From the NCBI GenBank assembly GCA_017429695.1, contig JAFROK010000054.1, positions 1 to 64,000 of the forward strand: a DNA stretch of 64,000 nucleotides, in the 5' to 3' direction. The notes beneath the pieces were generated by a model that saw nothing but the letters and a program-made list of their open reading frames with translations, made no database searches and was not told the origin of the DNA. The DNA is from Clostridia bacterium. GTDB lineage: Bacteria > Bacillota > Clostridia > Christensenellales > Aristaeellaceae. Positions 1-6,596 of the stretch are shown piece by piece. Made by a program: the position numbers and the translations under genes. Position 1 is the first letter of the stretch. Every line of letters starts with the position of its first letter.

Positions 1-45
1 CAGGTTATGGATATGGGCATTCTTTATTTCAATATATTCCTTCAT
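1..45 (-). CDS. UvrA-like ABC protein, N-terminal fragment (runs off the left edge)
   Basis: Reading the minus strand from 45 to 1 gives 15 codons, MKEYIEIKNAHIHNL, preceded by a good ribosome binding site (GGGAGG at 49-54). The pattern I-x-I-x-x-A-x-x-H-N-L is the usual opening of excinuclease subunit UvrA and UvrA-type paralogues, just ahead of their first nucleotide-binding domain. Only these residues are inside the window, so the difference between repair UvrA and a resistance-type UvrA2 cannot be decided. The family call rests on a short match and is tentative. Confidence 0.5.
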   Translation of the reverse strand, partial: MKEYIEIKNAHIHNL

Positions 46-296
46 GGGCCTCCCTCTGTATAGCTTTTCTTTTCATGGTCAGAAACCTCCTTTGAAAAGA
101 AACGAATTCATAAGCAAATACTGTCCATGATAGCAAGAAAAGATAATCAAATGACTCATTTATGGATTGTAAGCAGAAACCGGTCTGCGGTCAACAATGG
201 CATGGAAATGAAATGCCCCATTTTTGCTGACAAACCCCATTGCTTTCGTGACCGAGAATAAGATTATATGATTGATTTAGCGAGAACCTGAAAACG

Positions 297-344
297 GGAG
301 CCAGTGGCATGCGATTGACATGCGGCTTGGTTCCCGCTTTTTTT
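297..344 (+). terminator. Rho-independent terminator with no obvious upstream gene
   Basis: The stem GGGAGCCAG pairs with CTTGGTTCCC around an inner GCATG/CATGC helix, and a run of seven T follows (338-344). No plus-strand gene precedes it in the window. A weak promoter-like pair (TTGCTT at 240-245, ATTATA at 263-268) lies just upstream, so a short RNA of roughly 70 nt or an attenuated leader is possible. Confidence 0.65.
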
Positions 345-719
345 GCCTTTTTTCCGCCTTCGGACACTTTACCTCGCTAAAGCAATCGTTCATTTTTTCG
401 GATTTTTCTTAAAAAATGATTTTCCGGTTCTCTAATTGATTTCGTCCATTTTTTCGTGGAACTTGAAAATAATGAACGTTTTATATTGTATACCCATATT
501 GCCATTAACACAATAAATATCAACGCTTTGCGGTTTCGTTCGTTTTGTGTGAAAAATGGACGTTATTTTCCAATGGACGAAATTATAGATCAGATGAATC
601 GTTCATTCTTTTCAATAATTCTGAGACTGACAGATAACCATCTTGGGGAAAAATAGACGATTCATCATCCTTCATCATCCTCAAAAAATGATGATGATAT
701 GTGTGAAAGAGGGGGGGGT

Positions 720-788
720 ACGGGGGAGAACAACAGGCCAAGACGAGTAACAATACCCAACAACAAACAGGCCTGTTGTGCCCCCCGT
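720..788. repeat. Long inverted repeat (hairpin)
   Basis: The left arm (720-739) reads ACGGGGG, AGA, ACAACAGGCC. The right arm (770-788) reads GGCCTGTTGT, G, CCCCCCGT. The two arms pair almost completely around a loop of about 30 bases. There is no T-run, so this is not a standard terminator. It sits just before the point where the truncated reductase homology begins, which suggests the end of an inserted or deleted element. Confidence 0.6.
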
Positions 789-888
789 GCTCCTGATGTA
801 TGGATTCTGGGACAACTGCAGAAGAGCATTTTTCTGACAAGGTAATATTTTAATATATCCGGGGCTGTATTGCCTGTTCGCGCTGCAG

Positions 889-1329
889 ACAATTAACGAT
901 CTGGTCAACGAAACAGCTCCCAAACTGAAGGAAGCAGACGGAATCATTATCGGTTCACCGGTGTATTACAGTATGCCCAACGGAACGGTGCTTTCCTTTA
1001 TGCAGCGGCTCTTCTACAGCTGCGGCTGCGACCTGCATATGAAGATCGGCGCGTCGGTGGTGTCCTGCCGCCGCGGCGGGAACAGCGCTACCTTTGAGAT
1101 CATGAACCAGTTCTTCGGGATCAACGGGATGCCGACTGTCCCCAGTACCTACTGGAACGACGTTCACGGGTACAAGGGCGAAGATGTACTCGCCGATGTG
1201 GAAGGTGTGGAGACCATTCGTAACCTGGCGACCAATATTGCATTCCTGATCAAATCCATCCAGGCCGGCAAGGAACAAATCGGCAAGCCCGATGTGCGGC
1301 ATACGCAGTTTATGAACTTTATCCGGTGA
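889..1329 (+). pseudogene. Flavodoxin-type NAD(P)H-dependent FMN reductase, 5'-truncated remnant
   Basis: From about 889 the frame encodes the middle and C-terminal parts of a flavodoxin-fold reductase. KEADGIIIGSPVYY is the flavin-binding strand-loop of the family, followed by FMQRLFYS and a VVSCRRGGN segment. The first 40-50 residues, with the phosphate-binding loop and the usual Cys-rich segment, are missing. Upstream codons in the same frame are unrelated and run to a stop at 835. A GTG at 961 could open a 122-residue product, but that would lack the flavin phosphate site. The gene converges on the AraC regulator with only a few bases between them. Most likely a decaying gene. Confidence 0.7.
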
Positions 1330-1333
1330 CGAT

Positions 1334-2212
1334 TCATGAATCGGGATGATCAGCGGCCAGATTCCTGAGGTATGAGGACGGAGACATTCCATATTTCTTG
1401 CGGAATGTCTCGGAAAAATAACTGGTTCCCTGGAAGCCGGTGGCAAAAGCGGCATCCGTGATACTGTGGCCGTTCCAGATCAGGTCACACGCCTTTTCCA
1501 GTCGATACCGGCTGACATAGTTCATCGGCGTAATATGAAGTTTCCTGCTGAACAGCTGGCAGCATTTGCTGCGGCAGACCGCACCGGCTGCCGCAATATC
1601 CTCCAGCATGATTTTTTCCTGATAGTGATTCTGGATATATCCGGTCATCTGACGGATCACAGCCCAGTCCGGGTCGATATTGTGATCCGTCTTTTTGATG
1701 TTCATTTTTACGATGCTGTCCAGCAGTTCCGCGCAGGTTGACAGGACCGCAAGCGATTCCTCCGGTACAGCGTGGTCGCATAAGGAATGAATCAGGTCAA
1801 TGATTTGCTTTTCCTCCGCTTTTCCATTGGATAAAAGCCAGTAATCCGGGCTGGAGTCCTGCGAAAGATGTTCCAGCGTGGAAGCGACTGCAGGAACAAG
1901 TCCCAGCAATTCCGGATGAAAAACGGCATAACAATAGTGACGTTCCTGCTGGACGGCTGAATAACCGTAATGAAGTCTTCGGCTGTTTACAAAGATGGCA
2001 TCCCCCTGTTCCAGATATATGTGCTGCCCGTTTACGGAATAGTCCATCGGACCGTCCAGAGCGATCAGCGCTTCATAGTCCCTGTGCCAGTGGCATCCGG
2101 CCGCGTATCCCGCAAAGATGGAGAGACAGGAGTACGCCGTGCTGATCGGAAAATCCGGCGCGTTGTAGGTCAATACTTCGGATCCGTCTTCCCGAACGAT
2201 CAGCTCTTCCAT
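1334..2212 (-). CDS. AraC-family transcriptional regulator with cupin sensor domain
   Basis: This 292-residue protein has an N-terminal cupin-type ligand domain (about residues 20-105, with CHWHRDYEALI and a following beta-rich stretch). A C-terminal pair of helix-turn-helix motifs follows (about 190-290), including LEDIAAAGAVCRSKCCQLF and the family signature ITDAAFATGFQGTSYFSETFRKKYG, split here only by its loop. The start is an ATG with AGGAGGAA 8 bases upstream (2220-2227). Regulators of this build usually sense a sugar or aromatic and act on a neighbouring operon. The only neighbour here is a broken reductase, so its target is unknown. Confidence 0.88.
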   Translation of the reverse strand: MEELIVREDGSEVLTYNAPDFPISTAYSCLSIFAGYAAGCHWHRDYEALIALDGPMDYSVNGQHIYLEQGDAIFVNSRRLHYGYSAVQQERHYCYAVFHPELLGLVPAVASTLEHLSQDSSPDYWLLSNGKAEEKQIIDLIHSLCDHAVPEESLAVLSTCAELLDSIVKMNIKKTDHNIDPDWAVIRQMTGYIQNHYQEKIMLEDIAAAGAVCRSKCCQLFSRKLHITPMNYVSRYRLEKACDLIWNGHSITDAAFATGFQGTSYFSETFRKKYGMSPSSYLRNLAADHPDS

Positions 2213-2349
2213 GGAATGATTCCTCCTAAAAATACGATTGTTATACTATTGTAGCGTATTTTGAATGCAAAAAGCAACCCTGTAAACTATTCTGTAACCG
2301 GAGAGGCAAACAGGGCCTTTTCATCAACCGAGATGGAGGAGGAATAATC

Positions 2350-2526
2350 ATGCTGGAAATGATCGACAACATGGCGGAAAAGACGAAAGAACAACAGAAC
2401 TGGTTTCAGTCCGTAAGAGAAAACATTACACCCCGGCAAAGAAAAAAGGAAATCCGGGATCAGGAGAAAAAAACATTGGAAGAGGAAAACGAACGGTTCA
2501 GATCATTTGTTAACCAGAGTCGTTAA
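2350..2526 (+). CDS. Small charged coiled-coil-like protein (58 aa), unknown function
   Basis: An ATG at 2350 follows a strong ribosome binding site (GGAGGAGG about 7 bases upstream) and opens a 58-codon frame ending with TAA at 2524. The protein is highly charged, with many Lys, Glu, Gln and Arg, and should form one long helix (for example KKEIRDQEKKTLEEENERF). It has no membrane segment, cysteine motif or recognised family. The ribosome binding site argues that it is translated. It may belong with the accessory DNA on its right. Confidence 0.5.
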   Translation: MLEMIDNMAEKTKEQQNWFQSVRENITPRQRKKEIRDQEKKTLEEENERFRSFVNQSR

Positions 2527-2660
2527 GGAGATAGCAAACGATGAACGCTGATCGGCAGCCGTCTTTCTAGGATAAAATATGACCCTGAGTGTGTGTACAG
2601 CATTTATATCAATGCGTTGACGGGAGAACTCGTACCAGCTGACTGATCTGTGAAAGTCAC

Positions 2661-2708
2661 CTTACACGCGTGTAAGTATGTCAATAGAACAACTTGCACG
2701 CGTGTAAG
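2661..2708. promoter_or_regulatory. Tandem palindromic sites around ACGCGT (candidate operators)
   Basis: CTTACACGCGTGTAAG at 2661-2676 is a perfect 16-base palindrome. CTTGCACGCGTGTAAG at 2693-2708 is a second copy with one change. Centres are 32 bp apart, about three helical turns, so a dimeric regulator could bind both on the same face. A further half site, GTGCAAG, follows at 2710. The bound regulator is unknown. Confidence 0.55.
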
Positions 2709-2797
2709 GTGTGCAAGTATAATTCCCTTTGCTGACTCCTTAACGGCAAAGATCTTTTCACTGATGACTTGCCATTCCGGTGTGGCAAATCAAAAAC

Positions 2798-2825
2798 GCC
2801 TGACGGACAAAAGAATCCGTCAGGC
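2798..2825 (-). terminator. Rho-independent terminator for the minus-strand regulator pair
   Basis: GCCTGACGGA and TCCGTCAGGC form a perfect 10-bp stem with an 8-base loop. On the minus strand it is followed by GTTTTTG. On the plus strand TTTTA follows, so it may work both ways. Confidence 0.75.
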
Positions 2826-2875
2826 TTTTAAGATGGGCCTTTATTCCCGGTACGACTTTTCAGGAATCATTCTGA

Positions 2876-3340
2876 TCATGCACAATCCAATGCATCAGGT
2901 TGAGACAATTCTTTTCGGATATCAATCGCATCTTCCGGCAGGGTGATTCTTGCCATGATTTCTTTATGCCAGCGGAAAACCGTTGCCCGGCTGGCAAATA
3001 ATGAATCAATAATCGCTTCCCATTTCTGACAGGCGATATACCGGAGAATCAGCAGCTGCTGTTCCTGGGGATCGAGAGAAGAAGCCAGGGTGACCATCTG
3101 TGCCTTCAGTTTATCCAGCAGCTGCTGCTCCAGATCAACTTTATGCTCCAGATGCTCCAGTATTTCCAGGGTGCGGATATACGGCGCACTTCCACAGGGG
3201 GAGACCTGCACCCGATCTGTATGGATTTCAGGCGCATGAACATCCCCAATTGAAGCACGCAGGGCTTTCAGCGTCTGACGATCACTTTCCAGCCAGGATT
3301 GCAGACAACGATACTGCGAAAAATAAGATTCAGCAGTCAT
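2876..3340 (-). CDS. Phage-type ArpU/DUF1492-like transcriptional regulator
   Basis: A 154-residue protein with the layout of phage late-gene activators of the ArpU/DUF1492 group. It has an N-terminal helical part with the family-like DRVQVSP segment (residues about 43-49), a long middle helix, and a C-terminal sigma-like helix-turn-helix (LDPQEQQLLILRYIACQKWEAI and ASRATVFRWHKEI, about 90-135). The start ATG has GGAGGAATCC immediately upstream and overlaps the stop of the upstream XRE gene (ATGA), so the two are co-translated. Such proteins control packaging genes in prophages, and the terminase genes stand divergently nearby. Confidence 0.7.
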   Translation of the reverse strand: MTAESYFSQYRCLQSWLESDRQTLKALRASIGDVHAPEIHTDRVQVSPCGSAPYIRTLEILEHLEHKVDLEQQLLDKLKAQMVTLASSLDPQEQQLLILRYIACQKWEAIIDSLFASRATVFRWHKEIMARITLPEDAIDIRKELSQPDALDCA

Positions 3341-4107
3341 GGATTCCTCCCGGATGATTTGCTCATGTATTCGTCAATTGCGGATACAGCGAACGGATCC
3401 AGTGCTGTGCGGTTCAGAGACTGCAGAACAGTTCCCAGCAGTTCTTCCAAACTCACATCCAACATTCCCGGCTTCCCAGGTTCTTTGCTGTACAACGGAC
3501 TGACCCGCCTTTCTCGCTTATTAAAAAGATACAGTTCAATCCTTTTATCCGGTTCTTCAGGAGCTGATCCTTCGCTTTCGGAAACCAAGCTTATCAGATA
3601 AACAACGATGTTATCCGACAATGATGTGCGACAGGCATCATGAGGGATCAGACTGCGATTTTTCGGATGAAAACGGGATGAATAATAAACATTTATATAA
3701 CCCGGATTATCTGGATCTGGATCGAATCCGATCAACGGATGATTTGGAGCAACATTTTCCGATTCAAATGCTACAGGGCTCAGAAAACAATCGGAATCCA
3801 AATTCCAGACGATTTTTTTCTTATACGAATCTGTGATCAGCTGACTGACAAACTTCTGCAGATAGACTTCTTCATCTGTAGCGATGCGGTAATCGCAGCT
3901 CATCAGTGAATCCACAGTTACTCCCAACGCCGCAGCGGCACGGAACAGGAAGTCACTGCCCGGCAACGGCTTCTTTGGATCTTGGCGCAGGCGCGCGAGA
4001 TATCCGATGCTGACCTTGCAGGAATTTTCCAGGTCACCGATCCTGATTCCCTGCTTTTTGGCCAACAGATAAATGTTCGAAATGCAGCGGTCTCGTTCAA
4101 TCATCAT
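3337..4107 (-). CDS. XRE-family helix-turn-helix regulator (phage repressor type)
   Basis: The first 70 residues form an XRE/Cro-type helix-turn-helix: LAKKQGIRIGDLE, then SIGYLARLRQDP, then FLFRAAAALGVTVDSLM. The remaining 190 residues are a sensor or oligomerisation domain that I do not recognise. I start at the ATG at 4107 because GGAGG (4116-4120) lies 8 bases upstream. A GTG at 4116 lies inside that ribosome binding site. The gene is first in a two-gene minus-strand operon with the ArpU-like gene, and its promoter overlaps a putative operator, as in self-repressing prophage repressors. Confidence 0.75.
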   Translation of the reverse strand: MMIERDRCISNIYLLAKKQGIRIGDLENSCKVSIGYLARLRQDPKKPLPGSDFLFRAAAALGVTVDSLMSCDYRIATDEEVYLQKFVSQLITDSYKKKIVWNLDSDCFLSPVAFESENVAPNHPLIGFDPDPDNPGYINVYYSSRFHPKNRSLIPHDACRTSLSDNIVVYLISLVSESEGSAPEEPDKRIELYLFNKRERRVSPLYSKEPGKPGMLDVSLEELLGTVLQSLNRTALDPFAVSAIDEYMSKSSGRNP

Positions 4108-4131
4108 TAGAGACACCTCCTTTCGAGACTG

Positions 4132-4160
4132 AGCATATCATGAACTGATAATAATGTCAA
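4132..4160 (-). promoter_or_regulatory. Promoter of the XRE-ArpU operon
   Basis: On the minus strand TTGACA (4155-4160) and TATGCT (4132-4137) are separated by exactly 17 bases. The -35 box lies inside the first operator copy. Confidence 0.75.
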
Positions 4161-4194
4161 TTATAAAATCTACTAAATTTGATAAAAATATCAA
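4146..4194. promoter_or_regulatory. Two copies of a TGATA-N-TATCA-type operator
   Basis: TGATAATAATGTCAA (4146-4160) and TGATAAAAATATCAA (4180-4194) match at 13 of 15 positions and start 34 bp apart. The second is part of the 16-base palindrome TTGATAAAAATATCAA (4179-4194). The first covers the -35 box of the repressor promoter. The likely binder is the adjacent XRE protein. Confidence 0.6.
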
Positions 4195-4222
4195 TGTGAG
4201 ACCAAATGAGACTAAATAAGAC

Positions 4223-4252
4223 TTGCTTATACGGTGGATTATCGAGTAAGAT
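4223..4252 (+). promoter_or_regulatory. Weak candidate promoter of the terminase genes
   Basis: TTGCTT (4223-4228) and TAAGAT (4247-4252) have an 18-base spacer. Both boxes depart from consensus, consistent with a promoter that needs an activator such as the ArpU-like protein. Confidence 0.4.
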
Positions 4253-4318
4253 AAGCTGGGCAACGTAAAAACGAGGCTCGATTTTTAGAAAAATATCAAA
4301 TTATAGGAGGAAAGAAAC

Positions 4319-4672
4319 ATGCCTAAGACGGATGAGAACAAGACGCTGGTTAACAGAATACGGAAATTGGCGCCGGACGCCATTGATACGATGGGAGAGA
4401 TGCTGCGGGATCCAAGAACGCCGGCCCCGACCAGAGCCCAGCTGGTTGGATATATATTGGAAAGAACGCTTGGAAAACCCGACACGACGATTCACCTGAT
4501 GACCGAAGGCGCGACGGTGAAAGATTCCGAGAACCGGTTGATTGCATTGGCGCAGGAAATCCGGGAAGAAGCCATGAGCGAGCCGGAGAATATCAGCAAT
4601 GATCCGGCTGAAGAAGAAACGGAGGATACCGATGAGTGCGAATACGAAGACAACTATGAAGACGAAACCTAA
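4319..4672 (+). CDS. Phage terminase small subunit (TerS-like)
   Basis: A 117-residue protein with an N-terminal helical domain (residues 8-60, RKLAPDAIDTMGEML then RTPAPTRAQLVGYILERTLGKP) typical of the short TerS proteins of Gram-positive phages, and a very acidic tail (EEETEDTDECEYEDNYEDE). TerS proteins recognise the packaging site and feed DNA to the large subunit. The ribosome binding site is TAGGAGG, 8 bases upstream. The 3' end overlaps the start of the large subunit gene by 41 bp, which implies coupled translation. Confidence 0.7.
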   Translation: MPKTDENKTLVNRIRKLAPDAIDTMGEMLRDPRTPAPTRAQLVGYILERTLGKPDTTIHLMTEGATVKDSENRLIALAQEIREEAMSEPENISNDPAEEETEDTDECEYEDNYEDET

Positions 4673-5942
4673 ATGCAAAGCCCGGAAAGTATCCGCGGAA
4701 AACGCGGTGAAAGAGATGCTGAAACATCCGGAACAGATCGGTATTCAGGTCGGCTTCAAGGATATGACAGCGCTGCATGGAAAGTGGATCCGGGAAATCG
4801 TTTTCGGAACGGATGACTACACGCTGCAGGCTCACCGGGGAAGCTACAAATCCTCCAGTCTGGCTGTAGGTATCGGGCTGATCATGATCCTGGATCCGAC
4901 ACACAATATCATTTTCCTGCGAAAGTCGGATAATGACGTGGCTGAAATGCTACGAATGGTTAGCAAAATTCTGAGAAGCCAGATCATGAACGACATCAGC
5001 ATGGTGATTCACGGAATGCCGGTTGAAATTATCACGGAGAGCGTGGATCAGATATCCACCAATCTCTGGAATTCGCCCATGGGCGCCCCACAGCTGCTGG
5101 GGCTGGGGATCAAAAGCTCCATTACCGGGAAACATGCCCAATATGTGATCACGGATGATATCTGCAACATACAGGATTATCAATCTTCCGCAGAACGGGA
5201 GCATACCAAAATGCAATATGACGAACTTCAGAATATCCGGAACCGGGGCGGGCGGATTATTAATCTGGGAACACCGTGGCATAAAAAGGATGTTTTCAGG
5301 AAAATGCCCAACATTCACCGGTACGACTGCTATCATACCGGTCTGATCAGCCCGGAACAGCTGGCTAAGCTTCAGAAAACTATGGCGCCTCGTTTCTTTG
5401 CAGCCAACTATGAACTGAAACTGTTGAGCAGCTCTGAGCTGGTTTTTACGGATCCGCCGCAGTTTACAGATGATGAGGGTATGTTGCTGGAAGGGGAGTG
5501 CCATGTGGACGCTGCCTACGGAGGCGCAGACTATACTGCCCTTACCATTGGTAAGATAGCTCCTGACGGCATCATTTATCTCTATGGAAGACTGTGGCAT
5601 AAGGACGTACAACTGGTACTTCCTCAGATTGTTGAGGAGTTTAATCGCTTTCAATGCTGGAGACTTTCCTGCGAGGATAATGCTGACAGAGGATTCCTGA
5701 AACAGACGCTGTTTAAAATGGACATATGGGCATCCGATTACCATGAATGCCAGAACAAGAAGATAAAAATACTGACATATCTCCGAAAATGCTGGAGTAA
5801 GATTGTTTTTATCCAAGGAACCGATCCGGCTTACATCCGCCAGATTACGGATTATACCGAAAACGCGGAACATGATGACGCGCCGGATTCCGCAGCCACC
5901 ATGTGCCGGTTTTTTGAGACATACCGATGGGATGGACACTGA
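4632..5942 (+). CDS. Phage terminase large subunit (TerL)
   Basis: At 436 residues this has the normal TerL length and order. The ATPase half carries a degenerate Walker A (AHRGSYKSS, about residues 69-77) and a Walker B-like YVITDDI (about 171). The C-terminal RNase H-like nuclease half contains the acidic residues of DAAYGGADYTALTIG, CEDNADRGF and the final HDDAPDSAA. The protein would package DNA into a capsid. The ATG at 4632 is chosen over an upstream in-frame start because GGAGG lies 6 bases before it. No portal or head gene follows, so it cannot act in a complete phage encoded here. Confidence 0.82.
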   Translation: MSANTKTTMKTKPKCKARKVSAENAVKEMLKHPEQIGIQVGFKDMTALHGKWIREIVFGTDDYTLQAHRGSYKSSSLAVGIGLIMILDPTHNIIFLRKSDNDVAEMLRMVSKILRSQIMNDISMVIHGMPVEIITESVDQISTNLWNSPMGAPQLLGLGIKSSITGKHAQYVITDDICNIQDYQSSAEREHTKMQYDELQNIRNRGGRIINLGTPWHKKDVFRKMPNIHRYDCYHTGLISPEQLAKLQKTMAPRFFAANYELKLLSSSELVFTDPPQFTDDEGMLLEGECHVDAAYGGADYTALTIGKIAPDGIIYLYGRLWHKDVQLVLPQIVEEFNRFQCWRLSCEDNADRGFLKQTLFKMDIWASDYHECQNKKIKILTYLRKCWSKIVFIQGTDPAYIRQITDYTENAEHDDAPDSAATMCRFFETYRWDGH

Positions 5943-5970
5943 TCCGGTCATTTCAGCAGAAAAGAGGAGA

Positions 5971-6558
5971 ATGGTTTCAATGTATGAAAATCGTCCTGTG
6001 CTGATCCCCGATATTTCCGGGAAGATCAGTTTCAAAAAGAAAAACGGCAGCGAATATGTACAATACCTGACGGGCAGGAGATATGATCCTGTCCGGAAAT
6101 ACACAGTACCCGAAAAAAAGATTATCGGCATCCGGATCGCATCCCTGCCGGAAATGATGCTGCCGAATGAAAACTATCATGAATTAAACCTGTCGGAAGG
6201 AGAAACAACCATGGATGAAGAGCAGGGAAAGGCTGCAAAGATTTATGAGAAGGACAGGAAGCAATTCGTTATGCTTCGGGACCTGTTTGATCAGATGTAT
6301 TATGAATTTCAGCTTCAGAGCAGACGGAAACCGGATGATCCGGTCAATCCGTATAAGGCAATGAGAATCAACAGCATCCTGGAACCGCTGCGCAGGATGA
6401 TGGCCAAAGAGGATTACGCGGATTATCTGGATCTGGTTGATACGACGCAGGAAGATCAGGCGGAGAATATCTCCGCGGGACGGACATACAGCGATGTCGC
6501 GCTGCTTCTGACGCAGTATAAGGGGGCGATGAAAAGATTTTTCAGCGAGAAGATATAG
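5971..6558 (+). CDS. Unknown protein downstream of the terminase
   Basis: About 195 residues. GAGGAG at 5964-5969 fits an ATG at 5980 (10 bases) better than the one at 5971. The N-terminal 45 residues (RPVLIPDISGKISFKKKNGSEYV cut in two by a turn, then YDPVRKYTVPEKKIIGIRI) look like a small beta-rich leader module. The rest is helical and charged (KDRKQFVMLRDLFDQMYYEF, LLTQYKGAMKRFF). I do not recognise a family with certainty. It follows terL by 28 bases and probably shares its transcript, so it is likely part of the same mobile remnant. Confidence 0.5.
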   Translation: MVSMYENRPVLIPDISGKISFKKKNGSEYVQYLTGRRYDPVRKYTVPEKKIIGIRIASLPEMMLPNENYHELNLSEGETTMDEEQGKAAKIYEKDRKQFVMLRDLFDQMYYEFQLQSRRKPDDPVNPYKAMRINSILEPLRRMMAKEDYADYLDLVDTTQEDQAENISAGRTYSDVALLLTQYKGAMKRFFSEKI

Positions 6559-6589
6559 GCGGTTCCTCTCAAAAGCGGTTCCTCTCAAA
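6559..6589. repeat. Tandem 15-base direct repeat at the remnant/core junction
   Basis: GCGGTTCCTCTCAAA occurs at 6559-6573 and again at 6575-6589. It lies between the last mobile-type gene and the 3' end of recD2, where an attachment-site scar might be expected. No third copy was seen at the left side of the remnant. Confidence 0.5.
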
Positions 6590-6596
6590 TTTGGGT

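Larger units (their letters stand above)
46..888. other. AT-rich non-coding stretch with repeats, orphan terminator and long hairpin
   Basis: No convincing gene lies here. The stretch contains a rho-independent terminator (297-344), several copies of a 14-base motif of the form CGTYCATTTTTTCG (387-400, 443-456, and a near inverse at 549-562), a 12-base inverted repeat ATTTCGTCCATT (439-450 and 572-583), and a long hairpin (720-788). Composition is clearly more AT-rich than the genes that follow. A GTG-started frame at 456-656 lacks a ribosome binding site and family features and is not called. Confidence 0.6.
2527..2875. other. Gene-free stretch with gene remnant, operator-like palindromes and a terminator
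   Basis: Position 2569 onwards contains the tail of a former gene: a frame ending YSIYINALTGELVPAD then TGA at 2644-2646, with no usable start. Two near-identical palindromes follow at 2661-2708, then a terminator at 2798-2825 that serves the minus-strand genes to the right. A GTG frame covering 2650-2946 overlaps all of these and looks non-coding. Confidence 0.5.

Noticed and set aside
456..656. GTG-started frame of 66 codons
   Set aside because: No ribosome binding site, AT-rich repeat region, no family features.
701..790. GTGTG followed by structured sequence, like the 5' end of a group II intron
   Set aside because: No domain V, no reverse transcriptase, no matching 3' boundary.
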